Part shown: positions 1 to 18,639 of the stretch, in pieces | How positions within the stretch are numbered: the first letter of the stretch is position 1 | How the letters are laid out: each line of letters opens with the position of its first letter | Assembly: GCF_045679555.1 (NCBI RefSeq) | Contig: NC_092096.1 | Span: forward strand, 28,280,364 to 28,344,363 | Direction of reading: 5' to 3' | From: Salvelinus alpinus | Lineage: Eukaryota; Chordata; Actinopteri; Salmoniformes; Salmonidae | Length of the DNA: 64,000 nucleotides | Position numbers and translations under genes: made by a program | Notes under the pieces: model-generated | What the model was told of the DNA's origin: nothing | Database searches by the model: none | The model's input: only the letters and a program-made list of their open reading frames with translations

Positions 1-949
1 TGTTACCAAATCCATGTGTGTTTATCTCTTAAATGTCTTTAGATATATCCTATTCAAAAGGAATTGTTTTCTAACTACTAGCGCCACCCTCTGGTCCAGG
101 TAAGATCAACCATTGAATTGGAGAACTACAGGATTAAAATGAATAAAACCAGGACACACCTGTAGTACTGTGCCTGATTTATGTAACAAGACTATGGCCA
201 TAGCTCTAGGTCCACTCTACCACAGTACATGTGTTAGACTGTATCTTGTGGGTTGGTTGTAGCAATCAGGACAGTCAAATCAAGCCCTCTTATGATAACA
301 ATCCAAGTGAGGATAATAAAATGTGGCACATTGGCTGCGTACTGAGTACTGTTCTGTATGTACTATCAATATGAAACAAACGTACAGCATTATCTACATT
401 CTGAAAAGACATGTGAAAAAGCCCATCGCAATCAAATCCAGAAGAATTTAAAGATACAGCTGAATATAAAGTAGTGATAGGTTTATTAAAATGTTTGCTG
501 TTTTGACAGAGTAACATGGTACAGCAAGTTATCAATAAGCAATTCCAAACCTGCTGTACATAAAAATTTGCATACATATTTTTTAAATGCACATCGAAGT
601 TCAGAACAAACTCATTTTAAAGCCTTTTTTCTCACTTTCAACACATCACATAATATACATGAACATAACATTGTGTGAAATCTTGCCTCTTGTATTAAGA
701 TGTATTATTAAGATATACATTATTTTATTTATGGATTCAAGAGATTGTGTCTAGATACAGTTTTTAACCACTGTTCTAAGATGAAGACCATTTGCGGGTG
801 TTAGTAAGATGATCAATGATTATGTTCCTGAATGTATGAGTTTATTTGATTATATCTCTTTAATCATGCATACACTACATGATGTGTGTGAAACAATCTA
901 AATACATGCAAATTTCAAGTGTGTGTGTGTGCATAGACACACAGTCAGG
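1..949. other. 3' flank / 3' UTR of selenoprotein O, no gene seen
   Basis: AT-rich sequence downstream of the SELENOO stop codon. The short open frames here have no family resemblance and no coding-like composition. It probably holds the rest of the SELENOO 3' untranslated region and its polyadenylation site. Several AATAAA-like signals are readable on the minus strand, but I cannot tell which is used. Confidence 0.4.
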
Positions 950-1045
950 GTGCTCCTGGTCTCTCCAACACAGACAGGTCACTGACTGATTACCTGAGTC
1001 TTCATTCACCATCAGTTTATTCTACTGATTGACATCCAGGAGCAC
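950..1045 (-). promoter_or_regulatory. Candidate SECIS region in SELENOO 3' UTR
   Basis: A selenocysteine UGA needs a SECIS stem-loop in the 3' UTR. About 170 nt past the stop, the minus strand has a perfect 10-bp inverted repeat, GTGCTCCTGG (1045-1036) and CCAGGAGCAC (959-950). It encloses a 96-nt stretch, about the size of a SECIS. Inside are an ATGA and, ten bases later, an AA, as expected for the quartet and apical loop. I could not draw a clean helix II with the 3' GA of the quartet, so this is only a candidate. Confidence 0.3.
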
Positions 1046-1211
1046 TCTGAAGTATACACTCTGAACTACCTCCCTTGACATTAACCCAACTGACTCAGAA
1101 CAAAGAGCAGGGTCCCATCATTGAAAAGCGGAATGGCCCTAGAACAGTGCCCTGAGGAACACCATCTACATCTTTCTCCACTGTCAGTTGAGTTTTGGGG
1201 TCAGGGAGGCA

Positions 1212-8363
<7,152 letters not shown>

Positions 8364-9726
8364 GCCGACAGTGACCACTATAGTGGTCAACAGAGGTCGG
8401 GTCGGCCAGTTAGTCGTGCCCGGCACAAAACAAGTGCTCTATAATCCACTCATAGATTTAGCCTATGGCAACTCTCACACTGACTGGATCATGGTGCAAA
8501 ACAGTGAGTGGAGTTTATTAGTGCACTATTCAAAACCAGCCTACATAGAAAGTCTTTAAAGTCTCAATTTGACACACTTGAATGTTGTCATTATGGTCAT
8601 GTGACATCCCTCTAGTCTATTTTGCCTTGGTTGAACCAAATTGGGAATGTTAATTGCCCGATGGAGTGGGCTACAATACTCAAAGAAAGTATTATTGTAC
8701 AGTGAGCTTTCAAAGTGTGTGTGTGTAAGTAAGGTATGCCTGGCTATGTGTGTGTGTGTGTGTGTGTGTCACGTTGTGTATGTGTGTGTGGTTAATTGCC
8801 AATAATATAGACCAGGGCACATTATTGCTTCCTTGTGCAGGAGATCTTATCACCCCTGTCTTGGGTTGAAATGAGATGTCATACAGGTACCCATAATTCA
8901 ACACTGTGACTGTGTCTGGCCAGAGAGGTCCAGGCAGAATCGACCATAACCGATGCAGAAGATTTAATACTTGGGTTCAGTTCCAGCACTGGTCCTGGTC
9001 ATAAAATAAACCCAGCTAGCATCCAAGGCTTTTAAAATGCAGATGGAAGTGCTGTGCCTGCCAATCTGTGAAGCTGGAGATAAAATTGGCAGTTTATATC
9101 TTTAAAGAGGATGCACTGGGGAAGGACTCCCTGGATTAGTTTTTGGGCAAAATGGTGGGATATGACTATGGAATTTTAATCATAAAGGCTTAGTTGGATT
9201 TTTTTTTTTACAGTATAGGCATTTGAGACAATTGGCCACTTTCATGCATATACCCATAGTTTAAATGTATACAACAGCAAGTCATATACTGTATACCGTC
9301 ACAAAATACATAAAGGATATACACGACAGATGGTTTATAAAGAGTTGCAGAAACATCAACACACACTATTGTTTTCAAAGATTCACTCAGAAGATCGTTT
9401 TGTCTTTGGAGTGTAGTTCATTACGGTAAGGAACTCACCCTCGTCCTTTCCTTTGAGTATTTTTGTGAAATGTGCTTTCCAGTGAATATATTTTTATATA
9501 CACAAGTTGTGTGTATCAGATTATGGCCACGTCAACATGAGTAGTACAGGGGTGTCATGTGTTTGTGCCTCGCATGTCAAGGACAACCAACAGACTGAAG
9601 TACACCCATTCTCTGTCACGAGGTATGACACAAGTCTTTTGTTCATCAGTCATGAGGTAATGTCTGTGTGTCAGGTTCACCGTCACTGATAAGCATTAGA
9701 ATAGATGTTACACATTATAAACTGGG
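8364..9726. other. SELENOO 5' flank, no gene seen
   Basis: Contains the presumed SELENOO promoter, which I cannot place (no clear TATA box), a (TG)n microsatellite near 8748-8768, and otherwise unique-looking AT-rich DNA. No reading frame here resembles a protein family. Confidence 0.4.
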
Positions 9727-9977
9727 TGGTTTGAGCCTTGAATGCTGATTGGCTGACACGGGTGTCATAAAACATGTATTTTTACTGCTCTAATTACATT
9801 GGTAACCAGTTTGTAATAGCAATAAGGCACCTCGGGGGGTTGTGGTATATGGCCAATATAACACGGCTAAGGTCTGTGTCCAGGCACTCCGCGTAGCGTC
9901 ATGCATAAGAACAGCCCTTAGCCGTGATATATTGTCCATATACCACAACCCCCCTCGGCCTTACTGCTTTGTTATAA
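9727..9977. mobile_element. Foldback MITE with long internal inverted repeat
   Basis: Near 9836 the sequence GGGGGTTGTGGTATATGG is followed by a region ending CCATATACCACAACCCCCC near 9953, about 50 bp of near-perfect inverted repeat (also CGGCTAAGG and CCTTAGCCG). The left flank (TTGAATGCTGATTGGCTGACA) belongs to the same well-known salmonid repeat. Non-coding; the RNA would form a strong hairpin. Confidence 0.75.
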
Positions 9978-10945
9978 TACGTGGAACACAACACACACAC
10001 AACACAATTACAAGAGAAGGAGAACCAAATGCACAGTGAGTATTGGAGGGTAGAGGATAAATGGTGATTGTGAGATCACATTAGCGAATGTATTGATCCA
10101 TTGGGCTGTACACTAGACATAAATTAGGAGGCGGGTGTTGAAACAACCTATAATGGGAATAGATGTCTATTAAAAATGATTAGGGGAACAAGACATTTTG
10201 AAAACAGTTCCCCCGCCTACACAATCCCTATTTAATTCCTGTCTATATAGATGGTTACTTTTTGTATGATAGACTTCCATAGGTCTGAGTTACTTGACCA
10301 TGAAATTATCCTCACGTTGATTTATTTCAATGCCATTGATTATAATTATCAATCATATTCAACATAAAATCAATGTCAATTGCCATTCTTATTGCAGTTT
10401 GATGAACAACAATGCACCTTGTGAGGAATTGCGATAGTTGTACAAAAGGAATCACTGAGGTAATGATGATTTTTCAGGCTGTCCAGTACTGCTTCATGCT
10501 TATGTGACAGCCCAACCAATGCACTATATCCGTGTCATGCCAATGCTTTGGGACCATTACAGAATTGGTGTGTAGTTGAATTGGTGTATGCGCTAAATAT
10601 AACAAAGTATTATTGTCACAGGAACTTGCAAACCGAGACCAGAAAAGGATGATACATTCCCATCGTAATACTCCACACGGAGGTACAGACATGTGTCTGG
10701 TCTTTTCAAAAGCTTAACCTGACTATTTATCACAGAATGTTGGGATTGTATCATCATAAGATGAGTATGTATCACAAAATATAACTGCACAAACACTTAA
10801 AGTAATACAAATGTATACAAGGAACTAGACCTAGGGTGTGTCTGCTGTAGCAATTTGGACATTAGACATATTCCATAATGGTCAACCGACTGTCAAATAT
10901 TGATATACAAGACAAATATCACAAAACGGAAAATGGTATAGTCAA
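9978..10945. other. Intergenic, nothing recognised
   Basis: AT-rich, no coding frames of note, no tandem array or recognisable repeat. Confidence 0.4.
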
Positions 10946-11164
10946 TACACTCTTAGAAAAAAAAGGTGCTACCTAGAACCTAAAAGGTTTCTTCGGCTGT
11001 CCCCATAGGAGAACACTTAGAAGAACCCGTTCTGGTTCCATGTAGAACCCTGTTCCACAGAGGGTTCTACATTGAACCCAGAAGGGTTCTACCCGGAACC
11101 AAAAAGGATTTTCCTATGGGGACAGCCGAAGAACCCTTTTGGAACCTTTTTTTCTAAGAGTGTA
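10946..11164. mobile_element. 219-bp palindromic MITE
   Basis: Ends are inverted copies: TACACTCTTAGAAAAAAAAGG at the left, and CCTTTTTTTCTAAGAGTGTA at the right. The two halves pair over most of their length (GGTTCTTC/GAAGAACC, CCCCATAGGA/TCCTATGGGG). TA at both ends fits a Tc1/mariner-type non-autonomous element. Confidence 0.85.
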
Positions 11165-11678
11165 TGGTCTGATCATAACAATCATACTGTTCAAGTATAA
11201 CAGTAAATATTACATTTCTCTGTGCCGGATTATTTACAAGAAACAACCAAATGAGTTATTATAACTGCCAAAATAGCACATAATAAAATAACACTTTGTT
11301 TAACTGCAAATCTTGTTAAACAGTCATTTCACACATGTATATTACAGTATATGTACAGTGTTCACATTTGTTAAAGGGGCATGTTCATGAACAGCAGGCA
11401 GAATATTTACAGTCAGTCAATGGTCGGTCTTATACAGTAAATACCTCAGGATTGTTGGTCGGAGAAAGAGATGTTGAGTGGATATGAAAAGGAGCAGGTA
11501 TGTCACAGCTAACCTCGTTCTTGGATTAAAGTAGTGACAGAGTAAAAATATATGTCCTCCATTTTCCTCTTCTACACAAAATCCCAAATGTGAAGTTAGA
11601 GGCCTTGTACAGGTCAAATGGTATAACTCTGCAATTGGTTGATCCCTAGTCAAGGTCCAGTATTGCCCACTCTCTTTA

Positions 11679-12767
11679 TTAGTGTGCGACTGGTCGGTGT
11701 AGTCTTGGTTGCAGGCGGTTAGCTAGTAGACAGGCCAGGGCGATGCCACCTATCTGGGTGAAGGCTAGCCCCAGCACGGTGGCAGCAATGTGGAAGACGT
11801 TATCATTGACGAAACTGAACACCTTTCGGAAACATCCGTGGGGATGGATCCCAGCAACCGCCACCCCTTCACTGCCCACTGCTGGCAAGGGTCGGTTTCT
11901 GCAGCCCTTGCGTTGCATGCAGCAGCTGTCGGGTAGCGACACAGAGGAGCCGTTGCCCATGGGCGAGAAGGCTGCGTCCTGATTGGCCCAGTCGGAGGTC
12001 AGCCAATCACGCCAGCCCTCGGCCCCACAGCACTCTAGTGCCCTCTGCAGGCTATCCAGAGCGTTGGAGCGGCCCTCATCTTCGCCATAGCCCGCCACTG
12101 CCTGCTGCAGTCCGCTACGGAACCCTCCGGCGATGTCCTCGCGGTAAAACAGGCCCGAGAGGCCGGCGGCTAGCCCTGCCACCAGTGCCGCCAACTGTAT
12201 GAAGCCGTATGCCCGCAGAACAAAGGGTAGGTTGGCGGCCACTCCCAGACAGCCCAGGAAGCCCCAGGCTGTGACGATGGCCCCCGTGGCCAGAAGGATG
12301 AGCGGGGCGTTGGGGTAGCGGTTGGCCGACAGCAGCATGTAGTCGGCCAGCGAAACCTGGGCCCACACGCCCAAGGTGAAGATGGCCAGACCGGCTGCCC
12401 AAAAGAGGCAGCTGAAGGCCAGCAGGGCCAGGCGCAGCAGGGGCATGACGCCCACTGGCCGGCAGCAGGGCAGGGGTCCACCCACGCGGGGAGCAGGGGG
12501 TGCCATGGAGGCCTCGGAGCACAGGGACAATGAGAGGCGCTGTTGCTGCAGCTGTTCCTGGTGCTCCTGGTGTTGCTGCTCCTGGAAGGACGAGAGCATG
12601 TACCCGGGGAGTGCCGAGTGCCGCCGAAGCCCAGTAGAAGGGTTGAGGAGGCTCAGCCCTCTGGGAGAGGAGAGCCTCCGCGCCGCTAGCTGCTCACGTT
12701 CCCAGTTCACCGCTCGCCTGGGGCTCAGCCGAGCGGGCAAGGAGTCGTAGGGCAGTGCACAGCTCAT
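11679..12767 (-). CDS. Tetraspanin, single exon, 362 aa
   Basis: Four-pass membrane protein that organises membrane microdomains. Hydrophobic segments lie at about residues 110-134, 155-177, 185-207 and 323-348. Between the third and fourth is a large outer loop with CCG (246-248), PDSCC (279-283) and two further Cys (289, 312), the tetraspanin disulfide signature. A candidate N-glycosylation site is NGSS near 272. The ATG at 12767 gives a 108-residue Ser/Gln/Arg-rich N-terminal tail, much longer than the 10-20 residues usual in the family; Met88 or Met108 are alternative starts. TSPAN6/7-like in the loop, but I cannot name the member. No introns interrupt the frame, while most tetraspanin genes have several exons. 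GC-rich, unlike its surroundings. Looks functional. Confidence 0.85.
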   Translation of the reverse strand: MSCALPYDSLPARLSPRRAVNWEREQLAARRLSSPRGLSLLNPSTGLRRHSALPGYMLSSFQEQQHQEHQEQLQQQRLSLSLCSEASMAPPAPRVGGPLPCCRPVGVMPLLRLALLAFSCLFWAAGLAIFTLGVWAQVSLADYMLLSANRYPNAPLILLATGAIVTAWGFLGCLGVAANLPFVLRAYGFIQLAALVAGLAAGLSGLFYREDIAGGFRSGLQQAVAGYGEDEGRSNALDSLQRALECCGAEGWRDWLTSDWANQDAAFSPMGNGSSVSLPDSCCMQRKGCRNRPLPAVGSEGVAVAGIHPHGCFRKVFSFVNDNVFHIAATVLGLAFTQIGGIALACLLANRLQPRLHRPVAH

Positions 12768-12805
12768 GATGCCGGTTCAGGCTTTATCTACGTCCCTTTC
12801 TTGCT

Positions 12806-12840
12806 CACTCTCTCTTTCTCTCTCTTTTTCTTTCTCTCCT
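12806..12840. repeat. CT-rich simple sequence upstream of the tetraspanin ATG
   Basis: Imperfect CT/TCTTT run, 40-70 bp before the tetraspanin start on the minus strand, probably in its 5' UTR or promoter. Confidence 0.7.
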
Positions 12841-13443
12841 CCCGTTCTCCCTTGTTTCTCCCTATGAGGCAACCCCTCCCCCGGTTCTTTACGACTGGCT
12901 GTTAACCGACCTTCCCCACACACCCTCCTCCGTTGCCACACTTCACAGTAAATCTTGTTGACGGAGGCGTCGTGTCGTGGTGTTATCTGCATCCGCAGCC
13001 TGGCTCTTTCTGTCTCATTTATCTGTTTATTCCGGGCATTGCTTCCACCTGCGTGGTCACCAGAGTTCCATGTCACTATGGTGAGTGCCGCATCCTCTCG
13101 CTCGATGGTCAGGGGCAGAGGTGTTTATGATGGCTTGGACTCAGAAACCACCCAGGCACCCCCTCTCTCGGTGCGGAGGAGTCACTTGTCAGGATTTTAG
13201 TACCCACTCTGGTCGATTTGTAGCATCAACAAGCCGGCAAGAAAGTCCCCTATTCTGGTATGTCCTGTATTTTGTGAATATCATCCCAACAAGGACACAT
13301 GCACTCACATGTATTATATTTTGCTGAGATAAGGCAAGTGGTCGACAAGCATTTTATGAACCGATATCAGTCGAGGACCTGTATGGACTACTGTACTTTA
13401 TGGCACTTGGAATGGGATTGGATGGCAATAGAAACTAACGCTA
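12841..13443. other. Tetraspanin 5' flank, nothing else recognised
   Basis: No convincing open frame and no repeat family recognised. Confidence 0.35.
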
Positions 13444-13565
13444 CTGTAAATGTACTAGATGAGTGCTCTGAATCTGATAAACTGTACTAGATAACGAAAC
13501 ACAACTGTAAATGTACTAGATGAGTGCTCTGAATCTGATAAACTGTACTAGATAACGAAATACAA
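13444..13565. repeat. 61-bp tandem duplication, two copies
   Basis: The stretch beginning CTGTAAATGTACTAGATGAG at 13444 is repeated from 13505 with only one or two differences, so the duplication is recent. Confidence 0.9.
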
Positions 13566-13645
13566 CTGGTTACACGTCCTTACATAGGCTATATAATTGT
13601 TTTGTTGACTATCAATCCCATAATATCCTGCAAAATCCATGCAAA

Positions 13646-13690
13646 TTAGAGGTCCCGTGTGGCTCAGTTGGTAGAGAATGATATGGCGTC
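13646..13690 (+). repeat. Fragment of AvaIII-type SINE head
   Basis: GGTCCCGTGTGGCTCAGTTGG at 13652-13672 matches the tRNA-like head of the SINE at 48914-49070. Similarity fades within about 40 bp. Confidence 0.6.
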
Positions 13691-13824
13691 GAAGGAGAGG
13701 CATGTCCCCTAGCTTTCCCATAGACATTAGTGATCATTACCAAAGTTAGCTTTTGAATGTAAATTGAGCCGATTGCTGTAATTCTTCCAAACAAACGTAC
13801 AAAGGGAGAAACTGTCGTCCATGA

Positions 13825-13959
13825 AGTGGAGGCTGCTTAAGGGATTAAGGGAGGACGTCTCATAATAATGGCTGGAATGGTATCATGTTTTTGATACCAT
13901 TCCATTAACTCTATTTCACCCATCATTATGAGCCGTTCTCCCCTCAGCAGCCTCCACTG
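13825..13959. mobile_element. Short MITE with terminal inverted repeats
   Basis: Starts AAGTGGAGGCTGCT and ends AGCAGCCTCCACTG. The interior has CTCATAATAATGG and an inverted CATCATTATGAG. Same family as 3637-3809. Confidence 0.8.
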
Positions 13960-15220
13960 TCATCATGAGACCAAAATAAACTTGACAACGTATTTGGTTA
14001 GCTAGCATGCTATAGCTTCAGTTAGTTTGTCATGCTAGCTTCTATTTTTGGTAATATCTGAGTAATTTACAAAGAGATTACAACAACAGTCCCTTTTGGA
14101 TCCCCTCTACCCTTGCGATACTCGTCAGCCATTTTGTGAACAATGTTTTAATTGGAATTAGACCGGAGTTGATTTTGATACTCAATGGGAAACCAAATAC
14201 AGCTAAAGAGTTTGTTGGGGGTAATGGGCTTAATGGCCTGACCGCCATTAACAACATGGAACCATTAAACAAGGTGAAGGTCTCAGTTTGATGTCATAGC
14301 CCCACAACTATATCATGGTATATCCTCCATCTTGAGCTTCCTGGACACATTCATATATTTCCCCCTCTGATAGTTTGCTGCAAATGGCACTGACACCAAA
14401 GTTTTATACATATTTTCCAGAAATAGGATTGGTTTATTGTGTTTAGTCGTGGAAGAGGTGAAACAGGCTACGGTATCTGCACCAAATAGATTCTGAATGC
14501 TAAATATAGTCTCCCAATTCATGGACCGAAGATATCTCCTTCTCTCAGGTGCTGTTAAATGGTAACCCGTTGTCCCCGGCTGGACTGAGTGCATCCCTCT
14601 CAAACATTGGTCATTCCCATCCTCCATCTGCGACACACACACATACAACAATCAGGGTTCATTAAAGCCCCTTCCGCTAATTAAACACATTTGCGCAATG
14701 AAGGCGTCGTTTGAAAAGGACAACCGTCCATCAGGGGGGAGGGGCAGGGGAGAGGGGCATACCTTGGAGGGCCATTTAACTAGTGTGTTCCACCAGTGAG
14801 GTGGGGGCGAGGAAGGCTCTGTGCGAACCAAGCCTGGAATATTGTCCATATGTATGGTAACATCCATGCCATGAGATTCCTCCTATTCCATCGTCTTGAC
14901 ACCTCACACCATGTGTCAGTTAGTGTTTGTCACGTTTAACTTGTGTCTGAATAGACAGCCCGGGCTTATGATAAATATGGTTGAAAAAAGGGACAAAAAA
15001 ATAGGACAAAGGCCACAGAAAACCACAGTAGAGGGCAGCATTTGCAAAGGAATCAGAATTCCAGTAGAAGTATTCACCTCTTGTTAACCTAGGGAAAAGA
15101 GTTTAGTTCGATAAACTTTGATTCCTGGCTATTTTTAGCAGTGCTGAGTATCGTTTCTATAATAGCCACCACAATGTGACTGAAATTGGTTAACAGTTTA
15201 ATCATCCATTCATTTAATTG
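13960..15220. other. Intergenic, no gene recognised
   Basis: Minus-strand open frames of 64-112 codons occur at 14078-14867, but none has a recognisable domain or splice context. It separates the tetraspanin from the immunoglobulin locus. Confidence 0.35.
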
Positions 15221-15224
15221 AGTC

Positions 15225-15440
15225 ATCTCCACCCCTTCTCTCCACATCTGGCCCAGTTCAGGGTATTTCAGGCAGTGAAACTGGTCAACTGGTAGACTGG
15301 TAGCTGTGGGAGTGAAACTGAGATTTACATAGACAGGGCTGGGTGGTTCTGCTTGTCCCAGAATAGAGCAGCACTGTCACCAGATGTTCACTCTATTCCC
15401 AGAGGGTTGGAGGTAGAGAAGACTCTATCTTGAGATGTTA
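15225..15440. promoter_or_regulatory. Conserved non-coding block 3' of light-chain C1 (copy 1 of 4)
   Basis: A block containing AGGGCTGGGTGGTTCTGCTT, then CACCAGATGTTCACTCT, recurs at 38190-38385, 43505-43705 and 52225-52430, each time on the 3' side of a C exon. Allowing for insertions, the spacing to C is about 0.9 kb. This is where kappa 3' enhancers sit in other vertebrates. CAGATG is an E-box. Enhancer function is inference; it may simply be part of the duplicated unit. Confidence 0.5.
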
Positions 15441-15614
15441 TACATTTGTCCACATAACATTAAAAGTATTGCAATTAAGCAAAATACAGGAATGATCACA
15501 TTGGTGAGAGTCCGACATATCGATCAAATGTTCAATAGCATTAGACTAAGTCTATAAATCAAACATGTTAACTGTTCCAGGAAAGATGAATTAGATGTAC
15601 CATCTACTACATGC

Positions 15615-15700
15615 GGCTAGACCTCTCCTGTTAACATTGTAGTACCTAGACCTCTCCTGTTAATCTGGTAACATTGTAGTATCTAGACCTCTCCTGTTAA
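15615..15700. repeat. Minisatellite, about 35 bp, left part
   Basis: Units of the type ACATTGTAGTATCTAGACCT followed by CTCCTGTTAATCTGTTA. The array is split by the transposon at 15701-17118 and continues at 17119-17195. The related array 3' of C2 surrounds the assembly gap. Confidence 0.8.
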
Positions 15701-17118
15701 TTTGGGCTGAGATCCCGCTAACGGGATCGATATGACAACAGCCAGTGAAAGTGCAGGGCGCCAAATTCAAACAACAGAAAATCCCTTGAACATACAAGTA
15801 TTTTACACCATTTTAAAGATACACTTCTTGTTAATCCCACCACAGTGTCCGATTTAAAATAGGCTTTACGGCGAAAGCTCCACAAACGATTATGTTTGCA
15901 CCTAGTGACAGAAAAACCCAGCCATTTTTCCAGCCAAAAAGAGGAGTCACAAAAAGCAGAAATAGAGATAAATTAATCACTAACCTTTGATGATCTTCAT
16001 CAGATGACACTCATAGGACTTCATGTTACACAATACATGTATATTTTGTTTGATAAAGTTCATATTTATATAAAAAAATCTTAGTATACATTAGCGTGTT
16101 ATGTTCAGTAGTTCCAAAAACATCCGGTGATTTTGCAGAGAGCCACATCAATTTACAGAAATAGTCATCATAAATGTTGAAGAAAATACAAGTGTTATGC
16201 ATGGAACTTTCGATAAACTTCTCCTAATGCAACCGCTGTTAGATTTCAAAAAAGCTTTACCGAAAAAGCACACCATGCAATAATCTGAGTACAGTGCTCA
16301 GAGACCAAAACAAGCCAACCAGATATCCGCCACGTGTAGTCAACAGAAGTCAGAAATAGCATTATAAATATTCACTTACCTTTGATGATCTTCATCAGAA
16401 TGCACTCCCAGGAATCCCAGTTCCACAATAAATGTTTGATTTGTTCGATAAAGTTCATAATTTATGTCCAAATACCTCCTTTTTGTTAGCCTGTTTAGCA
16501 CAGTAATCGAAATTCATGACGCGCGAGCAGACAAAGTCAAAAAGTTCCGTTACAGTCCGTAGAAACATGTCAAGCGAAGTATAGAATCAATCTTTAGGAT
16601 GTTTTTAACATAAATCTTCAATAATGTTCCACCGGAGAATTCCTTTGTCTTTAGAAATGCAATGGAAAGCAAGGTAACATTCACGTGAACGCGCGTTGTC
16701 AGCTAATGGCACTCTGACAGACCTCTGACTCAATCCCCTCTCATTCCCCCCCTCCTTCACAGTAGAAGCATCAAACAAGATTCTAAAGGCTCTTGACATC
16801 TAGTGGAAGCCTTAGGAAGTGCAATATGACCCCATAGACACTGTGTATTCGATAGGAAAAGAGTTGAAAAACTACAAACCTCAGATTTCCCCACTTCCTG
16901 GTTGGATTTTTTCTCAGGTATTTGTATGCCGTATGAGTTCTGTTATACTCACAGACATCATTCAAACAGTTTTAGAAACTTCAGAGTGTTTTCTATCCAA
17001 ATATACTAATAATATGCATATCTTAGCTTCTGGGACTGAGTAGCAGGCAGTTTACTCTGGGAACCTCTGGGCACCTTATTTATCCAAGCTACTCAATACT
17101 GCCCCCAGCCATAAGAAG
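15701..17118 (-). mobile_element. Non-autonomous piggyBac-type element, 1.4 kb (copy 1)
   Basis: Flanked by TTAA at 15697-15700 and 17119-17122 and inserted in the minisatellite. Same family as 52893-54321 (also TTAA-flanked, 1.43 kb) and the partial copy at 36150-36508. No transposase frame. On its own sense strand (minus) there are two related modules, each with a TTTATC(G/A)AACAAA stretch followed by GATGAAGATCATCAAAGGT. The TTAA target points to piggyBac; the assignment is mine, not read from a protein. Confidence 0.65.
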
Positions 17119-17195
17119 TTAATTTGTTAACATTGTAGTATCTAGACCTCTCCTGTTAATCTCTTAACATTGTAGTATCTAGACCTCTCCTGTGA
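17119..17195. repeat. Minisatellite, about 35 bp, right part
   Basis: Continuation of the array at 15615-15700: two further units of ACATTGTAGTATCTAGACCT plus CTCCTGT. Confidence 0.75.
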
Positions 17196-17646
17196 AAATA
17201 GTAGTATATTGTGTTAGTATGAACTACTGGTTGATGACAATTTGGTTAGAACATAAATAACTAATCAATGAGGTTTAGATCTGAAAGTTTCATAGAAGCT
17301 GTGAATCCGGCTTTATGAATATATTGCTATATCATTCAACAATATTTAAGATTAATGTCTATTTGGGGTTATTGAAAGAGACAATTAAAATATTTGTTCC
17401 AAAGGGAAATCTTTATTTTCATCAAAGCAAACATTCCTACAGTATCTAATAGTAATAAAACAGAACTCATCAAATCTAACACTGATTCAATCTCAGTCTA
17501 CAGAGAGGATTGACACATGAACTCAAGCAAAGTCCTCTGTTAGTCTACATGTCAGTGATCAATAAGACAGAGAACATCTGATCTCAGAACAGAGTCAAAG
17601 CAGAGGAACCAGCAGCCTCTCTCCACAGGGGTGTGACTGAGGGGTC

Positions 17647-17963
17647 CTACCCAGAACAGTCAGCCTTCCTCAGGGTCTTGGTGACTGGAGTCTGGGATTT
17701 CTGCTGGGCTTCACAGGTCACCTCTCCTGCCTTGGTCCACTCCTGGCCAGTGAGAGTCAGGGTGCTGCTCCAGCTGTATAGACCGTCCTTCTCCAGTACC
17801 CCGGGACTGGCCTCCTGCTTCTTGCTGGTCCCGTCCACTTTCCAGCTCATGGTCCAGTCTGAGGGGAAGCCCTTGTTGGCCAGACACGTCAGTGTGGCTG
17901 TTGTTGTACTGGACAGCTCCTCACTAGAGGGGGGCAGGACGGTGAGGGTGGGGGCACTGTTAC
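17647..17963 (-). CDS. Immunoglobulin light-chain constant exon C1
   Basis: One C1-set Ig domain of a kappa-like light chain. The exon opens after a TTCCAG acceptor with 2 nt that complete the codon left by J, so the joined protein reads [13 protein letters not shown]. It then encodes PPSSEEL, the first domain Cys in [11 protein letters not shown], the Trp in SWKVDG, the second Cys in GEVTCEAQ, and the C-terminal ADCSG-stop whose Cys pairs with the heavy chain. 317 nt, the same length as the other three C exons here. AATAAA lies about 230 nt past the stop (17417-17412). Looks functional. Confidence 0.95.
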
Positions 17964-18562
17964 CTGGAACAAACAGAACACATCAACTGCATCAACTATG
18001 TCTAAAATATTTCTAAAAGCAATAGACATACAAATACATTGATTTGGAAATGCCTTCTAAATATAATGTAGTTAGATTGGTAAAAGATTTGAAGAAAACA
18101 CAAAACATAATATGATAGATGTACAATGCAGATTTATGAACAATATAAGTCAAGTGTAAATGGTTAGCTTTAGCGTTACTAGTATGTCAGATATCTTAGG
18201 ATTGTTTCTGATCAGAATACTCAGAACATCTACAGTATATTAAGATAATCCAACAGGTTGTATACAAACATAAGATTCACAAAACAACAATTACTGCAAT
18301 AACCAACACTTTAAGAGTTATAAAGTCTGCTCTCATACAAATCAGACATACAAATAAACCTACTATTTAACATTTTGATTGAATAAAATATTATTTGAAA
18401 GAAGGCTCAGTGAAAAGCAATAGAAAAATGCAATGTTTTTAAAATAAAATGTATAAAATCATAATATATTTAAGAAAGTATTTAAATATATTTATATATT
18501 AAATATAATATATTTAAAATAAATGTAGTCAGAAAAAAATATGAAGAGAGCTTGTTACTTAC
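17964..18562. other. J-C intron of cluster 1
   Basis: AT-rich intron between the J1a donor and the C1 acceptor. No repeats or reading frames of note. The counterpart introns of the other clusters are recognisably related. Confidence 0.6.
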
Positions 18563-18600
18563 TTCCAACATCTAGTCTGGTGCCGCTACCAAAAGTGTAC
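18563..18600 (-). CDS. Light-chain J segment J1a
   Basis: 38-nt J on the minus strand encoding YTFGSGTRLDVG, with the FGxG motif of light-chain J regions. It ends in a GTAAGT donor in the right phase for C1. The 23-spacer signal is directly 5'. Looks functional. Confidence 0.93.
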
Positions 18601-18639
18601 CACAGTGATACAATCCCTAGTACTGCTCGTACAAAAACC
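18601..18639 (-). other. 23-spacer recombination signal of J1a
   Basis: On the plus strand: CACAGTG (18601-18607), 23 bp, ACAAAAACC (18631-18639). Consensus heptamer and nonamer. Confidence 0.93.

Noticed and set aside
290-592. 100-codon open frame on the minus strand
   Set aside because: It lies downstream of the SELENOO stop, has no family resemblance and no splice context; treated as 3' UTR or flank.
1085-1125. Alternative SECIS start at ATGATGGGACCC on the minus strand
   Set aside because: No AA at a suitable distance for the apical loop and no matching 3' arm.
8364-8426. N-terminal extension of SELENOO from a GTG codon
   Set aside because: There is no ATG in this stretch and an in-frame stop just upstream; ATG at 8363 has a strong context.
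12376-12750. 124-codon frame opposite the tetraspanin
   Set aside because: Antisense shadow of a GC-rich coding exon.
14313-14867. Two adjacent minus-strand open frames
   Set aside because: No domain, no similarity I recognise, no convincing splice sites; not enough to call a gene.
17633-18016. Plus-strand frames starting [11 protein letters not shown], repeated at 39602, 44427 and 56400
   Set aside because: Antisense shadows of the four light-chain C exons.
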